A stretch of 64,000 nt of DNA from Mastigamoeba balamuthi (taxonomy: Eukaryota > Evosea > Mastigamoebida > Mastigamoebidae), in NCBI GenBank assembly GCA_902651635.1, contig CACRSC010000022.1, positions 227,522 through 291,521 of the forward strand, read 5' to 3'. The position numbers were made by a program, and so were the translations under genes. The number at the start of each line of letters is the position of its first letter. Position 1 is the first letter of the stretch. Below are positions 44,683-54,973 of this stretch, in pieces. The notes under the pieces are model-generated. The model saw only the letters and a program-made list of their open reading frames with translations. It made no database searches and was not told where the DNA came from.

Positions 44683-46271
44683 ATGCAGTACAGAGCTCTT
44701 GCGTGCCTGGCCCTCGCGAGCCTCGCAGTGTCCCAGCAGGTCGGGACGCAGAAGACCGAGAGCCACCCCTCGCTGTCGACGCTCGAGTGCACGAGCAGCT
44801 CCTGCTCCTCGGTCAGCCGCTCCGTCACCGTCGACGCCAACTGGCGCTGGCTCCACAAGACCACAGGCACCGACAACTGCTACACCGGCAACGCCGTGCG
44901 CCCTCACCAGCCCAGTCCCCTTTCCTGCCCGCTTCCTTTTTCACTTTTACTTTCTTCTGGGGCACTTAGCAGTTACTCACCGTTACTCACCGCTACTCAA
45001 CGCAGTGGGCGACGGTCTGCAGCGACCCCGACACCTGCGCCACGAGCTGCGCGCTCGAGGGCGCGGACTACTCGGGCACGTACGGCGTGACGGCCAGCGG
45101 GACGAGCCTGACGCTCAAGTTCGTGACCAAGGGCTCGTACTCGACAAACATCGGGTCGCGGCTGTTCCTCATGGCCTCCGAGTCCAAGTACCAGATGTTC
45201 AAGCTCATCAACCGCGAGTTCGCCTTCGACGTCGACGTGTCCCAGCTGCCCTGCGGCCTCAACGGCGCCCTGTACTTCAGCGAGATGGCCGAGGACGGGG
45301 GCATGGGCGTCGGGAACAACAAGGCGGGCGCCAAGTACGGCACGGGCTACTGCGACGCCCAGTGCCCCCACGACATCAAGTTCATCAACGGCCAGGCCAA
45401 CGTCATCGACTGGGCGGCCAGCAGCACTGACTCCAACGCCGGCGCGGGCAAGTGGGGGTCGTGCTGTGGGGAGATGGACATCTGGGAGGCCAACTCGATC
45501 AGCACGGCGCTGACGCCCCACAACTGCAACTTCAAGGGCCAGAAGCGCTGCGAGAGCGCCAGCACCTGCGGCGACACGTCGGGCGGGTACCGCTACAAGG
45601 GCGTCTGCGATAAGGACGGCTGCGACTGGAACCCCTACAGGATGGGCAACACGACGTTCTACGGTCCCAGCATGACCGTCGACACGACGCAGCCGTTCAC
45701 TGTCGTAACGCAGTTCGTGACGAGCGACGGCACCGACGACGGCGACCTGGTGGAGATCAGGAGGTACTACAAGCAGAACGGCAAGGTCATCCCCAACAGC
45801 TACAGCACCTTCTCGACGCTCAAGCAGTACCACTCGATCAGCGACTCGATGTGCAAGGCGCAGAAGTCGCTGTTCGGCGACACCGACGACTTCACCAACA
45901 AGGGCGGGCTCAAGAACATCGGGGCGATGCTGAAGCGCGGGATGGTGCTGGTGCTGTCGCTGTGGGACGACCACGACGTGAACATGCTGTGGCTGGACTC
46001 GAACATGCCGGCGACTGGGAGCGCGTCGACGCCCGGGGTGGCGCGTGGGACGTGCAGCGTGACGTCGGGGAAGCCGACGGACGTGGAGTCGAACTCGCCC
46101 AACGCGCAGGTCATCTTCTCGAACATCAAGATCGGCGCGTTTGGGACGACCACCACGGGGGTGCCCGTACCCAGCACGGAGAGCACGCCGCACAGCCCCA
46201 CTGGCACTGCGGCGTCGTTGGTGGCTGGCGTTGCCGCACTGGGGCTGGCGCAGCTGCTGGCCATTGCTTGA
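44683..46271 (+). CDS. GH7 cellobiohydrolase, probably surface-anchored (copy 1)
   Basis: Two exons (44683-44895, 45006-46271) give 492 residues. An N-terminal signal peptide ([17 protein letters not shown]) is followed by the GH7 catalytic domain: ANWRWLHKT, then [57 protein letters not shown], the active site GEMDIWEAN (Glu227 nucleophile, Asp229, Glu232 acid/base in precursor numbering) and [13 protein letters not shown]. The many Cys pairs match fungal CBHI. It should release cellobiose from cellulose chain ends. There is no cellulose-binding module. A Thr/Ser/Pro linker ends in a hydrophobic tail ([20 protein letters not shown]) as in GPI-anchored proteins, so it probably stays on the cell or vacuole surface. 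A close paralogue lies inverted at 48077-49686. Confidence 0.92.
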
Positions 46272-47035
46272 GGTGTCTAAGACTCAATGGAATAGTGGCC
46301 ATAATGCAATACTACGACCTGGTCTGCTTTCAGTGGCCGGGGGGGGGGGGGGGGACGTGTTGGCGAATAACGAGGAGACTCGACCAAGGGTTTTCCGACC
46401 TCCTCAATCTGATTTGCGAGATCCAAGGGCGCAGAGGGGAACACGACTTGCATCAGAGGCAGTGATGTCGCAGAGCGTCTGAGGGGTGTACGTTGGGCGC
46501 AACCACATCAGCAACGACAGGTACGTACTGCCGAGTTGGAGCCAGCACCAGGCGCTGTGCTACAAGGTACAGCAGAGCGAGGCCCGCCATGGCCAGGGCC
46601 CGCATGGTAGAGCTGATGACTGTCGCCAGCAGCGGTACCGCAGTGCGGTGAGCCTGGGACCACGTGCCACGTGTACGGTAGGATGCTCGTAGCATCCTCG
46701 CAGCATTCGCACTGCCGTTCCAGTGGAGACCTAGCAGAGGGTCTTCCCCTGTGCATCTGCTGCGAGCTAATAGAGCAGACAGTATCTGGAGCACCACTCG
46801 AATCGGGCAATGATCAATTGAGCACGGGCATCCGTGCATAGTACTCTTCAGAGGGGACACCAGAGGCCCATTGTTGCAAAACACTGCTGTGTCACGAAGA
46901 GTGGAGACTGTGTTGCTGCTGGGTGGGAGGTGTTTGATGGTAAACAACCAGAGGGCGGGCAGCACGCGATGAGGGAGTGCACTTCTTGCACGGAGGTCCT
47001 TCTCAGATTCAAATCAAATTCAGTTCCACACCACA
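46272..47035. other. Spacer between GH7 copies (left part)
   Basis: A run of 14 G lies at about 46338-46353. No protein-like frame in a consistent phase. The 3' region of GH7-1 is at its left. Confidence 0.4.
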
Positions 47036-47364
47036 CTAAAAGGAAGAACGGTTCCGGCTCCTCAGCTCGAAGCGGTCCATCCTCGACTCGAAGCGGTCCA
47101 TCCTCGACTCGAAGCGGTCCATTCTTGTCTCGATACGGTCTATCCTTGTCTCCAGGGCGGAGAGGCGGTTTTCGACACTGGTCTTGAGGTCCAAGACCGT
47201 CTGGGTGAGCAGGTAGAGTAGCTCCTCTGTCGTCTGCCGGGGGCTTTAAGTGCAAAGATCATACAGCAAGACCCTGCAACCTTAGGCTCTTTGGCGGTCG
47301 CGGGCTCCGCAGGTGCTGCTGCTGCCTGTGGAGGGCCCTGGGGGTCAAATTCGTTCCGGCACAT
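47036..47364 (-). CDS. Small coiled-coil protein with tandem heptad repeat
   Basis: Two minus-strand exons (47364-47281, 47233-47036) joined across a 47-bp GT-AG intron give 93 residues. Exon 1 is MCRNEFDPQGPPQAAAAPAE plus an Ala/Pro/Lys stretch. Exon 2 starts TTEELLYLLTQTVLDLKTSV and then repeats RMDRFES three times, after LETRIDRIET. This is a strict heptad pattern and so a long parallel coiled coil. At DNA level the repeat is a 21-bp unit (tcgaagcggtccatcctcga). Neither exon matches a family I know. The reading is supported by phase agreement, a good intron and heptad spacing. Confidence 0.6.
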
Positions 47365-48076
47365 TAATTCTGAGAGAGTAGCTTCGAAAGGGGGCGCACA
47401 GCCTGCGCAGCGAGCCTATCAAATGTGTTAGGGCAGATATCAGCGGGGTGAGGTGAACGTACCAGCCCTTGAAGGACTCAACAAGCTTCTTACCCGTTCT
47501 TCCGAGCCCTAAGAGTAGGGAGTAGTCACACGCCTTGACTGTAATTCTCGAAATGCTGGAATCCCCGCCAGGATTTTGATATCAACGGGAAATATCTCGG
47601 AGTGATTCTTCAAGACAGGAGGTTTCCCATTCCGCTACCATTGAGGGATCGAGTGATTCCTGAATGCTACTATTGCAATCATCCAGCCTGGGCATTCGCA
47701 GGTCTTTTGCGCATGCTGCCGACTGTTTTATTTCGAACCAAATTCCGCAATCTGGCTTCAGTTTATTTCACTGTGCGGACTTGGCAGTCTGTGACTGTGA
47801 CAACACCACTGATGAAAGGATAACGAGCCATAGGCAGAATCAGACACAGCATTCAACTGTGTGCTGCATTTGATTCTCACGAGGGTACGCGCAGCCCAAG
47901 TTGGCCATCGCCAGAATTGATACATCGGACTCAGTGACAGGTACGAGGAGGCTCACGTACAACCCAGACCAGTGTCCTGATAGCAGTGGCCTTTACTGTG
48001 TTTCACATGGAGAGTAGTAGGTAGGTTGGTGATGCCTCGCGGGGGGGGCAGGTCACCCTCAGCCTTGTTTGTGTCT
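47365..48076. other. Spacer between GH7 copies (right part)
   Basis: Lower GC than the flanks. No gene recognised. Contains gaaatatctcgg at about 47589, a member of the dispersed palindromic motif. Confidence 0.4.
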
Positions 48077-49686
48077 TCATGCCACAATCGCATGTGCAAG
48101 GACCAGCGTGGCAGCGCCCGCCACCAGGGACGCCGCTGATCCAGTGGGGTTGATCGTGCTCTCCTGGGCCGTGCTGGTCGCGGTCTTCTTGCTGCTGGAC
48201 TTGGTAGTGACCGTCGTGCTGTCGGTGTTGCTCTCGGACGCCGTGCTCACTCCCGTGGTGGTCGTCCCGATCTTGCCGAACTTGATGTTGGAGAAGATGA
48301 CCTGCGCGTTGGGCGAGTTCGACTCCACGTCCGTCGGCTTCCCCGACGTCACGCTGCACGTCCCGCGCGCCACCCCGGGCGTCGACGCGCTCCCAGTCGC
48401 CGGCATGTTCGAGTCCAGCCACAGCATGTTCACGTCGTGGTCGTCCCACAGCGACAGCACCAGCACCATCCCGCGCTTCAGCATCGCCCCGATGTTCGTG
48501 AGCCCGCCCTTGTTGGTGAAGTCGTCGGTATCGCCGAACAGCGACTTCTGGGCCACACACATCGCGTCGCTGATCGAGTTGTACTTCGAGAGAGTCGAGT
48601 AGGTGCTGTAGCTGTTGGGGATGACCTTGCCGTTCTGCTTGTAGTACCTCCTGATCTCCGTCAGGTCACCGTCGTCGGTGCCGTCGCTCGTCACGAACTG
48701 CGTGACAACAGTGAAGGACTGCGTCGTGTCGACGGTCATGCTGGGACCATAGAATGTCTTGTCGCCCATCCTATAAGGGTTCCAGTCGCAGCCGTCCTTG
48801 TCGCAGACGCCCTTGTAGCGGTACCCGCCCGACGTGTCGCCGCAGACGCTGGCGCTCTCGCAGCGCTTCTGGCCCTTGAAGTTGCAGTTGTGGGGCGTCA
48901 GCGCCGTGCTGATCGAGTTGGCCTCCCAGATGTCCATCTCCCCGCAGCACGACCCCCACTGGCCGGTGCCCGCATTGGAGTCGGTGCTGCTGGCGGTCCA
49001 GTTGAGGACGTTGGCCTGGCCGTTGATGAACTTGATGTCGTGGGGGCACTGGGCGTCGCAGTAGCCCGTGCCGTACTTGGCGCCCGCCTTGTTGTTCCCG
49101 ACGCCCATGCCTCCGTCCTCGGCCATCTCGCTGAAGTACAGGGCGCCGTTGAGGCCGCAGGGCAGCTGAGACACGTCGACGTCGAAGGCGAACTCGCGGT
49201 TGATGAGCTTGAACATCTGGTACTTGGACTCGGAGGCCATGAGGAACAGCCGCGACCCGATGTTTGTCGAGTACGAGCCCTTGGTCACGAACTTGAGCGT
49301 CAGGCTCGTCCCGCTTGCCGTCACACCGTACGTGCCCGAGTAGTCCGCGCCGTCGAGAGCGCAGCTCGTGGCGCAGGTGTCGGGGTCGCTGCAGACCGAC
49401 GCCCACTGTCGGAGCACAGCGACTGGTCAGAACAACACGGGCATACGGCGAGCTTTGCGGAGTTGGGACGTGCGGTGTTGCCGGTGTAGCAGTTGTCGGA
49501 GGAGCTGGTCTTGTGGAGCCAGCGCCAGTTGGCGTCGACGGTGACGGAGCGGCTGACCGAGGAGCAGGAGCTGCTCGTGCACTCGTACGTCGTCAGCGAG
49601 GGATGGCTCTCCGAGGTCAGCGTCCCGGCCTGCTGGGACGCCGCGAGGCCCGCGAGGGCCAGGCACACAAGCGCTCTGTACTGCAT
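48077..49686 (-). CDS. GH7 cellobiohydrolase, probably surface-anchored (copy 2)
   Basis: Two minus-strand exons (49686-49474, 49405-48077) give 513 residues. Exon 1 has exactly the length of exon 1 of copy 1 (213 bp), and the protein is nearly identical through the catalytic domain, including [12 protein letters not shown] with Glu227/Asp229/Glu232 and [13 protein letters not shown]. It differs mainly at the start ([20 protein letters not shown]) and in a longer Ser/Thr/Lys linker (TESNTDST-like, then SSSKKTAT) before the hydrophobic C-terminus [19 protein letters not shown]. The intron has a GC donor (acc/gcacgtcc) where copy 1 has GT. Function as for copy 1. Tail-to-tail arrangement with copy 1 suggests an inverted duplication. 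Confidence 0.9.
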
Positions 49687-49774
49687 GATTCGAGGGGCCA
49701 GCGAGGGAGGGGAAGTTACTGTCTTTCGATAGATCCCAACTTAATAACTGAAGTCCGTCTGCTGGGGGGATACT

Positions 49775-49828
49775 CTTATATGGCCCGTGGGCCTATGACG
49801 TGGGTGCACCCCGAGTGCACAAATATCA
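49775..49828 (-). promoter_or_regulatory. GH7-2 promoter module with TATA box
   Basis: On the minus strand, in order: gatattt, GTGCAC (49820-49815), tcggg, GTGCAC (49809-49804), cacgtca, aggccc and TATAAG (49780-49775), 94 nt before the ATG at 49686. The order and spacing are those of the GH7-1 promoter. Confidence 0.7.
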
Positions 49829-50681
49829 GTGGTGGTGTCCACTCTTCCTCTGGTGCTGCTCTTCCTGTGCAGTTATCCCTCTGGTAGGCAATGTGGGGTC
49901 CACCGGTACACCCGCCCCCACATCTCTCTGGGAGCTCATGGCCACCCGCTGCTGTCGCGTGTGCGGCATGTGCGTGGCTGAGAGGCACGACGGCAACCTT
50001 CCCGCGTTTGTGTCGAGAGCACGGAGGCCCCGCTCGTTTGAGTGGTGCTTGATTGAGGCTTTCCCCTTTGGTTCAGTGGTGTGCCCTTTACCATAAACAC
50101 TCAGTATTCCATCGTGCACACAACCGCGACAACGTGTTGGCACGCCCCGCGGGCAACGGGCACCCCGCGTCGGCCCCCCACGACCGCGGTCGATGCGCGC
50201 CGCGGCGTCGCAGGCCATCAGCTCACGAGCGAAGAGCCCTCGTGCCGCTCACAAAGCAAGCAGGGTTGGTGGTATGCTGCCCCAGGGGCGCAAGGGTGAC
50301 CACCCGCTCGCCCTCCACGCGGGGCTAATGCGGGACTGTCCGCTACGGACGCACACGGGCCACTGGCCTGCACTCACGCTCCCTCTCTGTTGCACCCCTC
50401 AGATGCGGCACAATATTCGCACCTGCCACGCTGCAATGCGGGCGGGACAAGTGGCAACGTGGCAGGGCTCCGTGCTCGCGTGCTTGGGGAGGCTGTCACG
50501 CTGCTGCCGCCGCCGCAGCAGTACAACACCGAAGGCCCGCAGTAGCACATCAAGCAGCCTGGATCTTACCCGTGCTGTCCGCAGGCCCCGCGTGGTCTAT
50601 CAATAAGCTGTGGTGCGTTTGCACTGTTGCGTTTGCACGGGGCACTGAGCGCCCTTCCCTACGCCCTCGCGCGGCCCCTGC
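49829..50681. other. Intergenic spacer
   Basis: No gene recognised. Some similarity to the region upstream of GH7-1 continues for about 60 bp beyond the promoter module (gaggaagagtg, tgtgggggcgg). Confidence 0.4.
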
Positions 50682-52192
50682 TCAGTAGTCGGCGGGTATG
50701 AGGCCCTCGAAGGTGCCCAGCGTCTGCTTGTTCTGGTCGGCCACTTCGTCCACGTGCGCGATGGCCACGACGCCCAGCGGCCCGCACAGAGGCTCGCGCA
50801 GCGCGTTGGTCAGCAGCGAGTCGCCGAACGGCAGCCTCGCGACCTGCTCCTCGTCGCTGAACTGCAGCCTCTTGAGGTCCCTGCACACCGCACGCACTCG
50901 ACCCGTCAGCCGACCCCACCGCACGCACGCATGCATGCACACGCAGTTCACTGCATCCCACCCGCAGCACAGCCCACCCCGCACCCGCACCACCCCCTCG
51001 TTTCGCAACAAAAACGGTGAAGTCGGTCGGCTCTCAACGAAAAACGTGGAGCACCAGAACCCGCGGAGGCAGTTGCACGGCCGGCAGAGCGGAGGGCGGC
51101 GAGGGGGAGGCGATACCTGAGGATGGACATGACGGCGGTGACGGACTTCTCGTGGGTGGAGATGGGGAGGTCGACGACGGCGAAGCGGCTGAGGGCCTTG
51201 GGGGGCTTGGACTCGGCGTCCTTGCCCTTGTGGCCCACGCGCAGCTGCACCAGCATCGCCAGGCCCGCCCCGGGCTCCCGCCGCGCCACGGCCCCCGCGA
51301 TCGCGCTCGCGCCCTCCTCTGCCGTCGTCGCCGGCAGCCATTTCAGCGCCGACAGATCCGCGCCCTATTTTTTGTGTTTTCCAAAATTCAATTGTCCGCC
51401 GCAGATATCGCAAAATATCGGGGGAATGAGGGAATTGGCCATCGGGAAATCAATCGGGAAATGGCGCGACGCCCGTCGAAGGGGCACGGGGACGGGCGCA
51501 CAGATCCGCGCCCTTTCTTTCCCCCCAAAACAAAAAAATTCAATTGTCCACCGCAGATACAGCAAATTAGGGAATCAGGGAATCGGCCATATCGGGAAAT
51601 CGATCTGGAAAATGGCGCGACGCACGTCGAAGGGGCACGGGGGCTCGGCGCCGAGGTCCCTGAGGGCGACCTTGACGGCGCTGCCCGAGATCTCGAAGCA
51701 GGCGACGGCGAGCGTGGTGCCCTGCTCGGCCGTGCGGGCGACGAGCAGCTCGACGGCCCTGCGGGAGGCGGCCATCGCCGTCGCCGTGGTCCCCGCGGCC
51801 CCGACGGCCACCAGGGCGCCGCCGACGGACGCGGGCATCGCCGAGAGCGGCTCGCACATGAGGCGCTCGAAGACCTCGCTGGCCTCGGCCTGGGGGAAGA
51901 CAGCGTCGAACACGAACCGCTTGGGCGGCGACGCCCCGATCAGCACAGTGCTCCCCTGCACCTCCACGCCCCTGCCCGTTGGCCCGGTCAGCAGTGGGCC
52001 ACAACCCCCATCTCTCTCTCCCCCCTCTGTTCTGTCTCTCGCAGTGCCTCACGTACAAACGCAGTGGCCATACAGCGGCCAGCCAACCAAATTACCAGAA
52101 AATAGGCACAAGGGCACAAGGGCGCAAAGCTTAATGAAGCAGGCAGTGCTGGGCGCCTCGTTGGTTAGGGCCCTCTCGGGGTTGTTGGCCAT
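50682..52192 (-). CDS. Kinesin motor-like protein without nucleotide-binding motifs
   Basis: Minus-strand exons: 51971 to about 51640 (GASPPKRFVFDAVFPQAEAS, VGGALVAVGAAGTTATAMAA, LAVACFEISGSAVKVALRDL), about 51340-51120 (MLVQLRVGHKGKDAESK, ALSRFAVVDLPISTHEKS) and about 50880-50682 (LPFGDSLLTNALREPLCG, VAIAHVDEVADQNKQTLGTF). The order matches a kinesin motor: F-FD-VF, then the P-loop position, then the FLEIYNE, SRSH, DLAGSE, PYRDSKLT and ETLSTL positions. The P-loop (GQTGSGKT), switch I and switch II are all changed (GAAGTTAT; DLPIST), so ATP hydrolysis is unlikely. There is no coiled-coil stalk. The first exon may start at ATG 52192 (MANNPERALTNEAPSTAC), but that part overlaps a local repeat. 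Possible tubulin-binding pseudo-motor. Confidence 0.6.
51351..51640. repeat. Tandem duplication at an exon/intron boundary of the kinesin-like gene
   Basis: A unit of about 125 bp, from cagatccgcgccct through caattgtccgccgcagata and atcgggaaat to ggcgcgacgc-cgtcgaaggggcacggg, occurs twice (about 51355-51493 and 51502-51638) with small differences. The duplicated text includes the last codons of the first motor exon. Confidence 0.75.
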
Positions 52193-52312
52193 GCGAGAGA
52201 CCGGGGGGGAGAGCGAGAGGGCGTTGCATGGCCTCACACACGCAAACGCAGCGGCCATGCAGCAGACACCAAATTACCAGAAAAATAGACAGGCACAAGG
52301 GCGCTTAGCTTA
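52063..52312. repeat. Direct repeat near the 5' end of the kinesin-like gene
   Basis: The sequence caaattaccagaaaatag-ggcacaagggcgc-agcttaat occurs at about 52087-52135 and again at about 52268-52314, preceded in both by a related acaaacgcagtggccat/gcaaacgcagcggccat. Confidence 0.75.
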
Positions 52313-52314
52313 AT

Positions 52315-53212
52315 TCAGGCTAGTGGGGGGAAAAAGAAGGCAAGTGCCTCTGTCGTGACGTGGCATCATGGGGGGAGCGCAGCGTCATCACTTGTGCGGG
52401 GTGGGCTCGTTACCAGATAACAGGTGCGTGGCTTAATTTAAGCGGGCGAACGGGCGCGTATTGCCTCTGCGTCACCGCTTGCCAGGCAAAACACGGAAGG
52501 AGCAGCAGGGGTGGGAAAACCGGTGCGGGAAGGGGAAGAAAGGGTACCCGGAAGAGGCCTGGGCAAGGAGGCGCGCTGCTGCCCGGACGCGCGGGGTGGG
52601 GGCTGTGCTGGACGCGGCCCTCTTGTGGCCCTTGGATCCGCCGTTTCCCATAGGCCTTGCGGGTTTGGGGTTGACCTTTCTTGCTGTGGGAAATCAACGA
52701 AATATCTCGGAAGATATTCTCCCCCCTGCCGCACAGGGAACGGGAAAAATCCTCTCACTGCCGGTTGCGTTTTCCCCGACTGGACGCTGATTCGTGCCCC
52801 GGACAGCGCGACTCTGTGGCCACGTGAGCGTGCGTCCCGCCCCGCGCTGCGCTCGACTTTTGGCCACCGGGCCGAACCCTGAGGAAATCGCCGTCTTGGG
52901 GGCGTCTAATATCTCGGGGGTGCTTTTTTGAACGGGCGATATTCCACGCGGCGCGCGCTCCGGTCTCCCCCCTCGCCTTTCCCCCGCAGGCGCGGAAAAA
53001 AGCACCCGCAAGCACCCAGAAAGTTCAACAGAAACCAGCGCGCGCGACTTGCACGACCGCGCCCCAGCCGTCCGCACGGGCCCCAGCGACCCGTCCCACA
53101 CCTCCCCGCAGCCATGTGTACGCCGCGCTGCCGCCGTTGGGCCCGCGTTATTTTTATAACAGCCCCCGCCCTCCATCTACGGTCTCCCCGGTCTCCCCAC
53201 TTGCGCAGCAGA
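52315..53212. other. Intergenic spacer
   Basis: GC-rich with scattered cgaaatatctcgg and aatatctcgggggt motifs (52690, 52908) and no protein-like frame in a consistent phase. It must hold the promoter of the gene that starts near 53213. Confidence 0.4.
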
Positions 53213-54635
53213 GATGCGCGAAAGGTCCGCCAGCCGCTCGTACGCGCTGCTGGGGATGCCCAACTCCCCGCTGGTGGAACAGAGGCGAGCGACCTCCCTC
53301 CCCCTCCTCTGCCCGCCGAGATATCCCACCAGAGCTCAAATAGCATTGCGAAAATGAACGCGTGGTGGAAAATATTATGCGCGCGCGCGGGTTCGATCGT
53401 GCGTTCCGCGCGCCCCTCCTCCTCCTGCTCGCCGTGCAGCCAGCGGAGGTCGGCGTCCGCCGCGGCGGGGCTGGTGCGGCAGGACTTCCGCGAGGAGACG
53501 CGCAAGGTGTGGTCGCGGCCCATCGAGCGGCTTCCCATCGCGATCGACCTGCCGCGCCTCGCGGCCCACGTGCACATTGTCGACGCGCGCCAGACGCCGG
53601 AATCGGCGCCGGCGCGCGATAATATCCCCGATGAATCTGGCGCCAAGCCCTGCGCCTACGACCACGTCCTGCGCGTGCTGCTGGGGATCGCACGCTCGGT
53701 CGAGGGCGAGGAGAGGGCCAACGCCATCCGCGAGCAGTACGGTGCGCGCGCCAGTCAATTGACTCGGACTCCGGGGGGCGATTTGGCGCGGGGGGGCCCC
53801 GCAATTGATACCAACCGCCGATATCTTTCCCGTGCAGAGAAATCAATCATGCGGGACGCGGACTTATCGATTCAGAAGTCGGCAATCACCAACCTCATCG
53901 TTGTACGCTGCTTGGGCGCGCTTGCGGGGGAGGGTTGCCCCCCCCCCCCGTGGTGTAGCTGCCGCGCGTGGCGCTCAAACTCGCTTCCCTTGTCTGCGCA
54001 GAACACAATCGGGCCGAGCACGAAGACGGCGTCGCTGCTGCGGGCCGTCAACCAGGCGATCGTTGCGCCCAGCGCCATCGAGCTGCGCATGTTCCTGCTG
54101 CCCGGCATACAGATGAAAGACTCCCGTACGCTCCAGGAGGGCGCCGCCCACGCCATCAGTGCCCGGTGGACCTTTGCCGCAGCTGACCCAGTTTGCATTC
54201 CCCCTCTCCCCCTTTGCCTCTCCCCCGGCCTACGCCTGGCACCAGCAGAGAAGAACCCGTGGGAGGTGATCATACGCGTGGGCGAGGACAAGGTCGAGGT
54301 GTCGCACCTGCGCAAGCAGTGCCACTTTGACACGCGACAAACACAGTGCGCCTTCGAGTTCACGTGGGAGGTATCCATGGTGCAGGCGTCTCTCCCCCAC
54401 TGCCCTCTTGGCCGGTTCTCCAGCGGTTTTTGAACGGCTCTCTTGGCAGGAGTTCGACACGGAGCTGCGAGAGATCGCCAAGGTGAACCTGTGGCTGCTG
54501 AGGTTCTCGTTCGGTCCCGAGACGAGCGAGGAGAAGCGGCGCGACCTGACGGCGGCGTTCCAGCCGCTGGTGAGCAAGCACGCGGACGAGCGCAACACGG
54601 CCCTCGGGTCCATCGTGGCCATCGACCCCAGCTGA
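53213..54635 (+). CDS. Multi-exon protein of unknown function
   Basis: Plus-strand exons: about 53213-53285 (MRERSASRSYALLGMPNSPL), about 53450-53741 (LVRQDFREETRKVWSRPIE, ERLPIAIDLPRLAAHVHIVD, YDHVLRVLLGIARSVEGEE), about 53839-53909 (KSIMRDADLSIQKSAITNL), about 54001-54157 (NTIGPSTKTASLLRAVNQAI, IELRMFLLPGIQMKDS), 54252-54370 (NPWEVIIRVGEDKVEVSHL, CHFDTRQTQCAFEFTWE) and 54450-54635 (EFDTELREIAKVNLWLLRFS, HADERNTALGSIVAIDPS, TGA). The phases agree at most junctions. It looks like a real, conserved-style protein with alpha/beta character, but I do not recognise the family. No signal peptide or membrane span. The first junction is the least certain. Confidence 0.55.
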
Positions 54636-54973
54636 GGCCCCGCCCCTGGGGGGAGCGGGAAAAGATGACCCATCCCCCCCCCTTGCTGGAAAGATAAGGT
54701 GTGTGGCTTCTTGCTTTACGGACTCATGTCCCCCCTCCGCTCCTCATCCCCCGTTGCGAAATACTCACATCGCCCGCCCTCTTGTGTTTTCTCCTGCCTA
54801 GCCCTGTTACGAACAGCACGCAACAACACAGCTTCCGGTATTGTTTTTTTTACTGCGGTGCTGCGGTGTCGCGGTGTTGCATTTGATTATCTTCGTTGAT
54901 TCGGAACCAGCTGGAATCTCCTTGTGATGTCAGAATTCTCAGAACTCTGTCCACTTTGTTGGTGCAATTGAAT
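54636..54973. other. Intergenic spacer and promoter
   Basis: About 340 bp, lower GC toward the right. No gene recognised. Confidence 0.4.

Noticed and set aside
47070-47135. Short tandem repeat as a CRISPR-like array
   Set aside because: Units are 21 bp without spacers and encode heptads in a spliced frame; the genome is eukaryotic.
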